Positions 1-10,187 of a stretch of 64,000 bases of DNA are shown here, one piece after another. The DNA is from Aphrocallistes beatrix (taxonomy: Eukaryota; Porifera; Hexactinellida; Sceptrulophora; Aphrocallistidae): contig OY725500.1 of the NCBI GenBank assembly GCA_963281255.1, forward strand, positions 3,467,184-3,531,183. The letters run 5' to 3'. A program made the translations under genes and the position numbers. Within the stretch, counting starts at the first letter, position 1; each line of letters starts with the position of its first letter. Below the pieces are notes generated by a model. It was not told the origin of the DNA, did no database searches, and saw only the letters and a program-made list of their open reading frames with translations.

Positions 1-840
1 GCAAATATTAGGGTATCCGCATACCACTATAATGACCGATATTTAAATACGCCACCACAAAATAAACCAGGCGTATCCCGAGAATCAAAAAGGGGGTCCA
101 CGAACAGGGAGGTCGTCATGATTTTTCCTCTAGGGAGGCAAAACACAGCAGTTTTTATGACGCAGGGGCACAACAACCAGATGGGTCTGCGGTGTTAGCC
201 CCCCAGTGGGGTACAGGCTTTGCCCCTGGAAGTTGACAGTATTTATCTCAAAATATCTCAGCTTCCTCAAATTTTGACAAAATAAATGCAATATTTTTCA
301 AAAATATAGTTTTTAAATCTGATGGGAGAACAAAATACTAGAAATTAGATTTAAAATTTTGATAGGGGATGTATTTCCCCGACATTGGCGTAGCTCGAGG
401 TAAAAAAAATAGGATTCACAAACTTCGTGCTGCAATAAGGAACTCGCGTACCACAGTTTCAGAAACGCTGATATATACTAAGAAAATACATACATATATG
501 TATAAACCTTACTTGCAATATGCATATATTGAAAAGGTTTATTCGCGCGCGCAGGGATGGTTCATTCTCGCGCGGATTTAGGTAAATTCGCGGGCAGAAT
601 TTACTCGTGAATCAATGCTGATGATATATTCAATTGCGATGAGACCGAGATATTCCATAAGGCGTTACCTACGAATTCCCTTGTAGGAAAATATATTCTA
701 TCATGGTATCAAAAAAGGACAGGTTGACTGTGCTACTAGGGTCTAACATGTCCAGAAACGAAAAGCAGAGCTTCAAGCAATTCCTTGTGAATAGAAGATA
801 AATGAAACAGTAAAGTGATAAAATGTGTGGTTTCAACCAA
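1..840. other. AT-rich stretch, no gene seen
   Basis: I see no supportable gene here. Short open frames have no recognisable motif. The stretch includes a G/C-rich patch near 100-240 resembling the internal sequence of small DNA transposons found elsewhere in the window, but I cannot delimit an element. Confidence 0.4.
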
Positions 841-873
841 TTAAATTCTAATAAAGTATACGTACATATGTTC

Positions 874-1355
874 TTTTGAGTTGACTGAATAAGGCCGAAT
901 TGTCAATCCGGAATAAGGCCGAATTATATTCAAGACTGGAATAAGGCCGAATTTTCACAACTGGATGAGTCGAGTGATATGTGCGTAATACTGAAACAAA
1001 TAAGTGACAAACAAGTTGAATATACATTTTGCTTAAAAACACCTCACCAGGCGAATTTTCAAAATATTCCATGTCAAAAACCCTTAAAATCTCCCTGTTT
1101 CCCAACAAACCAAGTGATGCGATGCTCCCAATCGACCCTCCATTCTTTAGTTCACAAATTAAAAACCATTCTTCCTCTAGATCCAAAATGAAAATTCGAC
1201 CTTATTCCAGTTTTGAAAATTCGGCCTTATTCCAGTGTTGAAAATTCGGCCTTATTCCAGTCATGAATTTAATTCGGCCTTATTCCGGATTGACAATTCG
1301 ACTTTATTCCAGTCATGAATATTATTCGTCCTTATTCCATTCGGTTTTATTCAGC
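874..1355. repeat. Inverted element with subterminal array of GAATAAGGCCGAATT motifs
   Basis: Three copies of GGAATAAGGCCGAATT lie at about 884-955 in one orientation and at least six degenerate copies lie at about 1192-1345 in the opposite orientation, separated by about 235 bp of other sequence. The outer ends read CTGAATAAGGCCGAAT and, reversed, CTGAATAAAACCGAAT. This is the layout of a foldback or Mutator-like MITE with transposase-site arrays near each end. No clear target duplication is visible. The short frames across it are not genes. Confidence 0.65.
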
Positions 1356-1444
1356 TTTCCCGTTCTTTTAAAGGGGTTTAATTATCGAAAGCATTTGTGA
1401 TATTATTTAAATTGAATACTATCGTGCAGATTGTTTATCTTACT

Positions 1445-1602
1445 GGGCATGCCTAATTTCCGGACGGGACCGTCCCGGAAAATCTAGATACCTAATTTCC
1501 GGGACGGGACGGCATCCCGTCCCGGAAATTAAGTATCTTAACCCATCCTGTCCCGGAAATTAGGCATCTTAACCCGTCCCGTCCCGGAAATTAGACATGC
1601 CC
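1445..1602. mobile_element. Small palindromic MITE, GGGCATGCCTAATTTCC family
   Basis: The ends are GGGCATGCCTAATTTCC and its reverse complement (with GACATGCCC on the right). The interior is made of alternating copies of CCGTCCCGGAAATTAGGCAT in both orientations. The same family occurs at 19857-19944, where a 9-bp target duplication is visible. No convincing duplication flanks this copy. Confidence 0.7.
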
Positions 1603-1696
1603 AAGTCAATGCGCTCTCAAAGTTGAAAATACTTGACAGCTCACTTTCAGTGTACGGCTGTGCTTCTCATTAATTGAACTTGTTGGGGAAGGATAT

Positions 1697-1985
1697 CACA
1701 GAGTCATTTTAGGTGATTAAAGGCTGAAATGTTAATAGAATGTGTATGTTAATACTCTTCACATATGATACAACTATCATCAAAAATGATGACACAACAT
1801 TCTGTTTTGACGCCATCAATCGCATCATAAAGTGAAAATTTGACAAATTTTTCGATTTCTCGGGTGATATTTAATAGAGCAGTAATTCAGACCTACAAAA
1901 ATTTAGAGATGTTATCTACCTTATAATTTATCAATGTGAACCTAGCCGCCCAAAGGAAGCTTCCGACGGACACAAAGTTATTGAC
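1697..1985 (+). repeat. Dispersed family A, partial copy
   Basis: Matches the body of the main dispersed repeat of the window (the stretch from TTTTAGGTGATAGAAGGCTGAAAT to the CGGACACAAAG hairpin). Both ends are missing. Confidence 0.75.
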
Positions 1986-2237
1986 TTATTGCACTATTAG
2001 CAAACAGTTTTTAAATCCTTAATATAGATTTTGTATTTATTCTGTTTCCTATTATCAACCTTTTCTGTGCAAAAGAATTGCTAATAAAGAATTCCACAAT
2101 ATTTAAAATATGTCATAGGCTAGCTTTCAACTGGTGACTTATTTTGCTTGTGACGTAGATCATTAAACAGGATACTTATACAGTGATGATCCATATCACC
2201 GATCATCGGTATATTCTACCGCAGATTTTTACACTGT

Positions 2238-3165
2238 ACAAGCGCGCTTCGCTTGCTTTCGCTGCGGAACTGGCGGACATAAAATGTCCGCCAGAGGCAC
2301 CCTTTGACCCAGGGATTCCAGAAATGGCAAAAAAAAAAGTTGTACGGATATTTTTGCCCACCGTTTACTTGCTACTTTATTTTTTCCTCCATTCTAGATT
2401 TAGTTTTACTCACTCACTACTTTTTTTTACTTGCTACTTATTTTTTGACCGGCATTTAGTTGGCGTGAGGGGAAGAAATTATTTATCGTGTAGTATACAA
2501 TCGAAACGAGGGCGCATCGAGCGATTTGCAGAAATATTTGAGCATTTCAGAATCAGAATTTTCTCAATTTAACCATGTCCATTTCATCCGGGTGTCCGGG
2601 AAATTTACTTGCTACTTTTTTTTTTGCTCGCCATCCAGAATATTTACTTACTACCTTTTATTTTCCTCCCAAAAAATAAAAAGGTAGTAAGTAGCAAGTA
2701 AAAAAAAAGTAGCAAGTAAATCCCTGCTTTGACCGCCTAGGTTCACATTAGTTCATTATAAGTAGGTAGCATCTCTAAATACGTCTGTCTTACTTTTATA
2801 ATCGATATCACTCGAAAACTCAACAAATTTGACAATTTTAAATTTTTTTTTGATACGTAATGATGACGTCATAACAGGATGATGAGCCACCATTTTTCGT
2901 TGAAAGTTGAATCCTTTTTGAAATATATTAATTTACATGTTCTATTAACATTTCAGCCTTCTATCCCCTAAAATGGCTGAATTATAGGCGAAAAAATGAA
3001 ATTTCTAAGTATAAAAAGGTGATAATGACGTCATAATTCCCTGATGAGTCGACATTTTTGTATGAGATCAGAAATTATTAGAGCCATAGCCAAAAACTCC
3101 CGCGTGTTAAAAAAACATTATGTGCCTGGTGATCTTTTTAATCAAATCGGTACAGAGAGATATTA
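2238..3165 (-). repeat. Dispersed family A copy, split by a hAT-like insertion
   Basis: Minus-strand copy. Its 3' end (ACAAGCGCGCTTCGCTTG as read on the plus strand) starts at 2238. The copy is interrupted at 2310-2726 by another element and continues from 2735 with the conserved CRE-containing body. The 5' end, near 3165, is diverged. Confidence 0.8.
2310..2726. mobile_element. hAT-like MITE with 8-bp target duplication
   Basis: The ends read CAGGGATTC and, reversed, CAGGGATTTACTTGC. They are flanked on both sides by CTTTGACC (2302-2309 and 2727-2734). An 8-bp duplication and CAGGG termini are typical of hAT elements. The interior repeats ACTTGCTACTTTTTTTT in both orientations. There is no transposase, so it is non-autonomous. 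It sits inside a family A copy and is therefore younger than that copy. Confidence 0.85.
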
Positions 3166-3386
3166 ATATATAAATAAACAATAATCGTGTTCAAAAGCAG
3201 TGTGCAATTGCTATACGCACATATTGTTTTATTGGAGAGTAACCATATAGTATAATATTATTTCCAATATGCTAGTAAAAGAAGTTAAAATTCTTTTTTT
3301 AAATTTCTAGTTTCAAATGTCTTGCTGATTATACATGGATATTGAAACATTGGAGATATGTATAGAGTTTATAGGAGGACATAGAT

Positions 3387-3583
3387 CAATGGTTCTCAAC
3401 CTATTTTCTCTCGCGAGCCCATTATACAATTTTTAATCCATTGCGACCCCACCAAAGAAGACAGTATGAATTTCATAGGTATAATATTATCAAATACAAA
3501 CGTAATGTCAGTGACATTAAATACCTCAATAAATTTTTCGGCGACCTCATATGGTGTCGCAACCCTGAGGTTGAGAACCACTG
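3387..3583. mobile_element. hAT MITE, CAGTGGTTCTCAACC termini
   Basis: The termini CAATGGTTCTCAACC and (reversed) CAGTGGTTCTCAACC are a classic hAT terminal repeat. Both sides carry ACATAGAT (3379-3386 and 3584-3591), an 8-bp duplication. It abuts the 3' limit of the gypsy relic. Confidence 0.9.
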
Positions 3584-3590
3584 ACATAGA

Positions 3591-4680
3591 TCAAAGTAAA
3601 AAATTGAACTTGAAATTAAGTATATTTCGGTGTGATTGAATCGTTTTAATATGAAAAACTACAACTTGTTGTTGTATAGCCCATTTTCGTGCAGCCGCCA
3701 CCAGAACCCAAGCCTCTAATTGCCCCGCACTGTATTTTTTCTGCGAATCACTCAGAGCTGATGAATAGTAACGAATAGGAAGAAGTTTTTCCGTGTTCAT
3801 GTCATTCTGAGAAAGAACTGCTGAAATTCCTGACGTGCTAGCGTCTGATTCAACGTAGAAAGTTTCGGACCAGTCTGGAAATGTCAGCACAATCGGCTCG
3901 CTGATCAACTTCCCTCTTAGCTCCTTGAATGCTCCATCACAACTTTATCCCATTCCCAGGGAATCTCCTTCTTCGTTAGTCCGTATAGAGGTACCGCGAT
4001 TTCAGCCATGTGAGGAATATAGTCTCGATAGTAATTTATCGTCCCAAGAAATCGTTGGAGCTCATGTACTCTCTCTGGTCGAGGAAATGAAGCTACCTTC
4101 TCCAAATACGATGTCGTAGGTTCCCTCCCTTGCGATGTAATCAAATGTCCCAAGAATTCGTATTCGAAATTCAGGAAGTGACATTTATCCTCTCGGAGTT
4201 GGATGTTTGCCTCAGTGAGCCGTTGGATTACCTCCTGTAGTCTGTTGATGTGTTCTTCGAACGTTCTCGAATAGATAGCATTCCACCCCACTCACCTCCT
4301 AAGCGTCGGTCGATAAGTCTTTGGAAGGTAGCGCCCCCGTTTACCATGCTAAATGGCATGACCAGCATCTCATATAACCCTTTGGGAGTGTAGAAAGCAG
4401 TTCTGGAGATATATACCATTCTCTCGCATGGGAACGCACCAATAGGCGCTCGCGACGTCGAGGCAGGAATATAGCGACTTCCCTTCAACTTATCAAATAT
4501 CGACTGTGGGTTTGGAGGACCATAAGCGTCCCGTTTAGTCACTACATTGAGCTGCCGATAATCGATCGCAAACCGTAACTTCCCGTCCTTTTTGCAAACA
4601 AGAACCACATCACTGGCCCAGGGTGATTTGAAAAGCCACAGATTCCATTTTTTGCACATCTCGACTTCTTCCTCCCATGC
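3591..4680 (-). pseudogene. Gypsy reverse transcriptase and RNase H remnant
   Basis: The N-terminal part (4659-4228) shows the RT segment KLRFAIDYRQLN and a degenerate YEMLVMPF...GATFQRLID region. The next piece (4291-3917) carries the thumb and connection (TFEEHINRL, KCHFL...FLGHLIT, LQRFLGTINYYRDYIPHMAEIA). A third piece (3908-3591) has the RNase H start FYVESDASTSGISAVLSQ. The catalytic YxDD box, expected just before TFEEHI, is not readable in any frame: that position reads GWNAIYS. Together with at least two frame changes this shows the copy is dead. Confidence 0.88.
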
Positions 4681-4975
4681 CGGGGGTATCCTCCTAGGGC
4701 GAGCTCTCAGCGGTTCGGTCCTTTCTACTTCTAAGCAATGTGCGAATTCTTGAGTTACTCTAGTTGGCCGTTTAGGGCTCTTAGCGAATAACGTAGGGAA
4801 TCCCGCCAGTAGGTGTCTTGTGTTATTTCTTGCTTACTCAGTTGCCTATTGATTAATTCTCCTCAGGGATCGTTTTCGCGAATCTCATATGCTTCATAAA
4901 TTGCGGCCTTAGCCCTTGCGATCGGATCTGAGCAGCTGAGGGTTGCTTGCACTGGCTCCCAATCCCTTCCAAGTC

Positions 4976-5335
4976 TCACCGACCCCCGTTAAAGTCAACA
5001 GCAATCTCTCCGAACTGACCCATAAACGTGCGCCCTAGAATAAAGGTGGGATTATCCGACTCTAAAACTTGGATGCGCTGTGTAACTTTCGGTTGGCTTC
5101 CCACCTGTACCTTCGCATCGATATACCCCAGGATGTCAACGGGAGTATCGCCCAATCCTAGAACCTTGCTTGCTTCTGTGACCACCTCGTGGGCCCAAAC
5201 CTAGATCAAACAGTGTGTTGTGGTCAATTACGCTGGGCTTCGCCCCGGTGTCCAGCAATACCGCTACTTTGTGTCTTCCCAATACAACCTGAATAGTTAC
5301 TGCATCCTCCCAGTCCCGATCACGAGAACTGAGTT
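4976..5335 (-). pseudogene. Gypsy aspartic protease remnant
   Basis: A retropepsin active-site segment, VAVLLDTGAKPSVID, lies near 5210-5270. It continues after a frame change into VDILGYIDAKVQVG...FILGRTFMGQFG (5185-4976), matching the flap and ILGRDFL-like end of gypsy proteases. The active-site Asp-Thr-Gly is intact but the frame is broken near 5160. Confidence 0.8.
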
Positions 5336-6250
5336 GTGTTTCCAATTCCCTTCGACGCTCTTCTGGTTGTATGTATTCGCGGCAAATCCCTGGGGCAGCG
5401 TAAGGATTTGTGACCTGCCCGTCCGCATATTTCACAATGTCTGTCGAGACACGTCTTATAACCATGGCCCAACCGATTGCAAATATAGCACATGTCGTAG
5501 GTGAGGAGTTAGTCGTAATTCCCTTTGGTCTGCGTCCAATGACCTGAACCTTTTCAGGCTGCGGAAATGCTTCTTTTTCACCCCGACTTTCGGTGCCCGA
5601 ATCTTCATTTTCCTTAGACGTGGCATCATTAGGCCGCATTTCCGACATCCTCTCAAATAATGTCTCCCTGTGCCCTAGCGTAAGTGCCAACCCTTTTCCC
5701 CGAAGAAGTTCCCTCACTTTTACTGCGAATGAGATTCCCTCTGCTTCTCTAAATTCTTCACCTTTAGATATGATCCATTCCTTGGCCGCTTGACGCACCT
5801 CAATGAACAGTTGAGTCGTCATGAAAATGCAAATCTGCTTAGTATTGAGTCCTGGTTTGAGACCCTCGTCTAAGTATCTCACTGCAAAGTCATGCACAGC
5901 TTCTCCCACTGGCCAGATTAGTTGGCGAAACCTAGCTGCCGCTTCAAATGCGTCTGAGGCCGGATCGAGTCGGGTCCTGAAAATCTCAAAAGCCTCATTG
6001 AGTGTATCCTTTCAATTGCCACCAGGACCACCCATTCCTCTAGCCTTTCTCGGGTGACATATGCTGGCAGTAGCCGAACTGGCACATTTTCATTAATTAA
6101 TTGATACGACGCTCGCTCTGAACTTTGGTTCCTATTCGGAAATTCGTTGTCCCTCGAGAAGCAGTGGTATCGCCACGGTGGGAGGGGTAGCCATACGTTT
6201 AGAATACCAATTAGATTTATGTCAAATCGAGTATTCGGATACAACAATAT
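5336..6250 (-). pseudogene. Gypsy gag remnant with two CCHC zinc knuckles
   Basis: A gag capsid-like segment (GEAVHDFAVRYLDEGLKPG, then a long helical stretch) runs from about 6000 to 5650. In a third frame at about 5490-5390 two zinc knuckles are readable: CYICNRLGHGYKTC and CEICGRAGHKSLRC, both CX2CX4HX4C. The frame containing the knuckles differs from those of the capsid and protease, so at least two frameshifts have accumulated. The amino end near 6110-6030 includes VPVRLLPAYVTRERLEEWV, which fits the start of a gag. Confidence 0.75.
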
Positions 6251-7060
6251 TAATTACTATACTAAACTAACTACGCTACTTGTGATGTCTAGACTAACTA
6301 AATGAGTTAACTCACTCATTTTCGAAATGTGCCAAAAAACAGTAATTCAGAAGATTTAGATCTTGACAACTATAGAGTCAATCTAAATCAAGATTCAAAA
6401 TCCATGGATTCCAAATTTGAAGCTCACAGAAGACCATAGAAGGATTTAAAATTCGAAAAGATGGATGGATGATAAATTGATTGATGTAAGTCAGAGAATT
6501 CTTGCAAAACAATTTAAAGACAAGTTTGCAGGAGCAGGTTTCCAATAAGTAGCATTTGGCAGGATGGAAACTTCAATTTTGAACCAGGAGAGTTTATTCA
6601 AGGTCTTAACAGTCTTTCCAACCACTGCATGGTGATTTTTCGACCATTGGAATAAATAGCTCAGCAGTTAAGATATATGACAGCGTGTATATAACGGTTT
6701 CTCGCAGGGCTTCATCTAGCCTCCAAAATTGCGTGAAGTCTTCGGCCGCGCACCCTAGACATCTACTGTAGTCTCATAGTGCACTTGCTAAATTAGGCGT
6801 ACCATCTAAAAATTTTCCTAAATTCGCACACCCTTAGTGTGTTGCTTTTTCCTGGCTGCACCCAATTTTCCTAAAATACCTATACGTACTATATACAAAT
6901 TTTACGCGATCCACACATTCCTCTACGATCTTACTTTGTATTAAATTTTACTAGCTATGTATTGTTCTGAATTTAACAATGGAGGCTGTATTTACACGAG
7001 TATAATATGAAGAAATGATGTCTTCACGCCATTTCTGGGACTGATTCGAGTAATACGTTA
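6251..7060. other. No gene seen
   Basis: AT-rich sequence upstream of the gypsy gag. No LTR, coding frame or clear repeat was recognised. Confidence 0.4.
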
Positions 7061-7084
7061 TGCTCACCAACAATATTTTCGTGC

Positions 7085-7260
7085 ACCTTCATTACGCATT
7101 TCTGGGTGCGGATTGTGCACCCAGAATCTGGGGGGCACAGTGCGCACTATGAACTTCTGGGTGCGCAATGCGAACCCAGATGAATTTATTTTGCGCACCC
7201 TCTCAATTTTTTTTTCAAAAATCATGCACCTCTGGGTGCGTAGTGCGACCCAGATGAAGG
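7085..7260. repeat. Palindromic CTGGGTGCG array
   Basis: Four to five copies of a CTGGGTGCG / GCACCCAGA motif in both orientations, spaced 40-60 bp apart. It resembles the subterminal arrays of the other small elements in the window. Element ends could not be defined. Confidence 0.45.
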
Positions 7261-7489
7261 CCTGGCTTCTCAAGATGTGAAACAGCAAATTTCAAGTCTT
7301 ATTTGCACACCAAACTAATCAATCCGTCTTAAAATTGTCGACGTCGTCAAGCAATCTGGGATAAATGACTGGAGTATCTGCCATAGCATATGCGACAGTT
7401 CTTTCTTTTGGCATATAATTTGAAGTGGTTACCATAGAACTGCGCCATCTGGCGTATTAACCTAGCGCCGCCACTGCTATATTGTACGT

Positions 7490-7989
7490 GTATATATCTA
7501 TCTATCTGCAACGAATTGATTGAAGAAACTGCTAGGCCCAGAAAGCTGATTTTTGGCATGTGGGAGTATTTTGGCTATGGCTCCACTAATTTCCGACCTC
7601 GACTTATTATGGAATTATGACGTCATTGTTACCTTTTTTACTATTAGAAATTTCAGTTTTTCGACTATAACTCGGCCATTTTAGGTGATAGAAGGCTGAA
7701 ATTTTAATAGAATATGTATATTAATATATCTCAAATATGATACAACTCTCATCAAAAAATGATGACTCATCTCTCTGTTATGATGTCATCATTACGCATC
7801 AAATTTTTAAAAATTGACAAATTTTGTGATTTTTCGAGTGATATCGATTATAACAGTAGGATAGACGTATTTAGAGATGTTATCTACCTTATAATTAATC
7901 ATTGTAAGCCTAGGCGCCCAAAGGGCGCCTCCGGCGGACGCAAAGCGTCCGCAAGCCGCACAGCGCAAACAAGCGAAGCGCGCTTGTAA
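7490..7989 (+). repeat. Dispersed family A, near-complete copy
   Basis: Runs from the 5' motif AACGAATTGATTGAAGAAAC to the 3' end AAGCGCGCTTGT. It carries two hairpins near the 3' end: GGCGCCC-aaa-GGGCGCC (about 7911-7929), then GGACGC-aaa-GCGTCC. It has a consensus CRE, TGACGTCA, at 7618-7625. No coding capacity. Confidence 0.85.
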
Positions 7990-8149
7990 TAATTAGAGTA
8001 TCAAAACATAATAATATTACCTACCGACAAACCTAGAATCCTATACTAACAGAGGGAGTATTGTATTAAAAAGGACAGAACTATGCATCTAACTGCACAC
8101 TACTCTAAACCTATTATACGAAAATAACTAACAAAAGTTATTTGTCCGT

Positions 8150-9925
8150 TTAGTAGTTAATGAAAACCTGTGTTTTGGGCTTTAATTCTTTCACAGAGCT
8201 GGAATTGTTTGTAGTAGTTTTCGAGCTTTTGTAATGGGGATGGGGATTGGGATCATAATCTGGATGAGTACATTTTATCTTTCTGTAATTTCTATAAGAA
8301 ATGTGAAATTTAGTAATTTTCTCTCTGAAATTTGTTTCCCAATCAAAGGGACAACCCTGGTTACATTTCCCTTCAGCTGTAAAAATATTGAAAAATCCAT
8401 TCGTGGGTTCTACGTAATAGTGTACAATCATGTTGATAATTCCGAACCCTATTTTCCAATTTGTTTCTGTAGCTGCTGTAGCCAAACCATCTAATATTGC
8501 CAACTCATTGCTTTGATCGCCATAGGTTTTAACTTCTTTGAGGAAATTTCGTATGCTCTCGCCATCTGAAGTAAAGTCATTATTGTCTGGAAAGTATTCA
8601 ATACACTTTTGTCCATCACCACCATGGCCGTGGTAAATGATCACTCTAATATTATAATTTCCAGAATTTGTAAGTATATTACTGTTTTGAGAAACATTAT
8701 TTTTAAAAAATTCAAATGTATCATGTTCCTCAACTGTCCCATCAATAACATAACAGATATAATGGATGGGTGAAAATAAAGATCTGTATATCTCCTCAGG
8801 ACATGTGTAAGGAATGTAAGTAATAGGTGTACCTCGATTGGCGTAATACTTAAGTATTATTCTTCCGAATTTTGTCCAGATTAGTTTCGTTCTGTTGCGG
8901 TTCTCTTTTTGTAGAGTTACATATTCCTCATCGGTAGGAAGACTCCAGTCCCACTGGTCTCCGCACTTCTCTTTAAACTCCCACCATTTCATGTTCTGTC
9001 CTGGTGTGAGCACTGGTGAATGATCGTTGTAGTCTTCACACATTAGCAATATTGCTGTTCTATCTTCGTCAGTATTCCAGACGTTCCCTCCCATTGAGCA
9101 TATCTGATGTCCTGTCATTATCTGACACTTCCCTCCATGGGGATGCATTTCCCTCTCACAAAACTTGCCACAACTAGGGCACTGTCGTGGACAGTTAATG
9201 ACATCGGCTTCAAACCTTTCTTTAGTGTCTTTCAAAATTTGTTCATATTCAGCCTCAGTTACTCGGTATTCGTAGCAGTTTAACATACGTAAGTATTCCT
9301 GTACATAAACTTTGATATTGAAAATAGTCTCAGTATTCTCGAACATGTTCGACTCTGTCAATCTATTGAACATTTCTTCACTCAGCCTAAGTGCTGGATC
9401 GTGTGGTTTTTCGAATAGTACATAGCTCTGATGGTGTTTTTTCATCTTCACGCCATTCACTTCAAAGGCAGTATCAAAAATTGTTTTGAATTCGTCTGAA
9501 CTCAGGTTTGGATTAAGGTATTGTTCCAGGAAGAATACCATTGCTTTAAATGGAGCATATTTTGCTTTAGAATCTGACTTACAAGCAGTCTGCTCTGTCA
9601 TTTCCTTATCAGCAACCTCAAAATTGCTGTCTGAATCTGATCCAATATCCTCGAGTCGATCCAATTCTTTGCACCTAGCTTCTAACCTATCCAAGAATTC
9701 TGATAGGACATGCTTGATTGTTGATATTTGTTCAGTGAATTTATCTCTCATATCTCCGACTATCTTGCCATGGAGTTCATTCTCAAGCTTGAGCCATTCT
9801 TCTTTGAATAGTTCTTTCAGATTTTGAGTCCGATTACATGTGTACTGAATTACGATATTTTCTTCACCAATTGGTTCATTTTCAGCTTCAAGTTCTTCTG
9901 TAATCTTCTCATTTGCTAGGAGCAA
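8150..9925 (-). CDS. C-terminal part of VLIG-like GTPase (zinc motif plus possible vWA-like domain)
   Basis: This 591-codon frame continues the large GTPase locus upstream on the same strand, in a shifted frame, overlapping the preceding piece by 17 bp. It begins without an ATG (TTG), so it is a downstream segment rather than an independent gene. The first ~240 residues are helical and charged. Around residues 245-290 is a Cys/His-rich motif (CPSCGKFC, then HPHGGKC and GHQICSMGG), characteristic of the C-terminal part of very large inducible GTPases. From about residue 385 a hydrophobic strand ICYVIDGT and later LAILDGLATAATETNW resemble a von Willebrand A fold. The metal-binding DxSxS is not conserved (DGTVEEH instead), so this assignment is tentative. 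It ends with a low-complexity tail before a TAA-type stop. Confidence 0.7.
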   Translation of the reverse strand: MLLANEKITEELEAENEPIGEENIVIQYTCNRTQNLKELFKEEWLKLENELHGKIVGDMRDKFTEQISTIKHVLSEFLDRLEARCKELDRLEDIGSDSDSNFEVADKEMTEQTACKSDSKAKYAPFKAMVFFLEQYLNPNLSSDEFKTIFDTAFEVNGVKMKKHHQSYVLFEKPHDPALRLSEEMFNRLTESNMFENTETIFNIKVYVQEYLRMLNCYEYRVTEAEYEQILKDTKERFEADVINCPRQCPSCGKFCEREMHPHGGKCQIMTGHQICSMGGNVWNTDEDRTAILLMCEDYNDHSPVLTPGQNMKWWEFKEKCGDQWDWSLPTDEEYVTLQKENRNRTKLIWTKFGRIILKYYANRGTPITYIPYTCPEEIYRSLFSPIHYICYVIDGTVEEHDTFEFFKNNVSQNSNILTNSGNYNIRVIIYHGHGGDGQKCIEYFPDNNDFTSDGESIRNFLKEVKTYGDQSNELAILDGLATAATETNWKIGFGIINMIVHYYVEPTNGFFNIFTAEGKCNQGCPFDWETNFREKITKFHISYRNYRKIKCTHPDYDPNPHPHYKSSKTTTNNSSSVKELKPKTQVFINY

Positions 9926-10187
9926 GATACTCTTGTGTGAGTCTGTATCTTTTCTCTTGGAAATATTTCTCTAAGATATTCTGTTCGCAATCTGCATTCA
10001 CATCTCTCCAAACAGCTGCTAGCAGATCTTCAGCAAATTTGTTTGCTATCGTCTTATCGCCCTCTCTCATTTTTTTCCGATCCCAATTTCCTCTGGCCAA
10101 CTTCTGATTTTCAACTTTTTGCAAGAAATATTTAAGATCGTGTCTTTTATTTACCATTTGCTTTGATTTGTTCACATTTTGCACGTC
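9909..10187 (-). CDS. Middle segment of VLIG-like GTPase, after an in-frame TGA
   Basis: In the same frame as the 1291-residue GTPase piece, directly after its TGA stop, the frame stays open for about 91 codons of charged helical sequence (KYFLQKVENQKLARGNWDRK and onward). It has no ATG at its beginning; the first internal one is about 11 codons in. It ends at a stop (9909) that overlaps the 591-codon piece in another frame. The simplest reading is one long gene, originally over 1900 residues, broken by a nonsense change at about 10188-10190 and a 1-base insertion or equivalent near 9915-9925. An unrecognised intron or a sequencing error are alternatives. Confidence 0.6.
   Translation of the reverse strand, partial: DVQNVNKSKQMVNKRHDLKYFLQKVENQKLARGNWDRKKMREGDKTIANKFAEDLLAAVWRDVNADCEQNILEKYFQEKRYRLTQEYLAPSK

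Larger units (their letters stand above)
3591..6250 (-). mobile_element. Decayed Ty3/gypsy-type LTR retrotransposon (gag-pro-RT-RNase H)
   Basis: Read on the minus strand, the order is gag (6250 to about 5500), two CCHC zinc knuckles, aspartic protease, reverse transcriptase, and the start of RNase H. This order is Ty3/gypsy. Several frameshifts and stops separate the pieces, so nothing functional remains. No integrase, chromodomain or LTR was recognised. The 3' side is cut off next to the hAT MITE at 3387-3583. Confidence 0.88.

Noticed and set aside
848-1241. Overlapping open frames on both strands
   Set aside because: Produced by the GAATAAGGCCGAATT array; no codon pattern.
1445-1602. Target duplication around the 1445 MITE
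   Set aside because: Flanks TATCTTACT and AAGTCAATG do not match.
2183-2572. 129-codon open frame
   Set aside because: Spans the boundary of a family A copy and a hAT MITE, so it is a chance frame.
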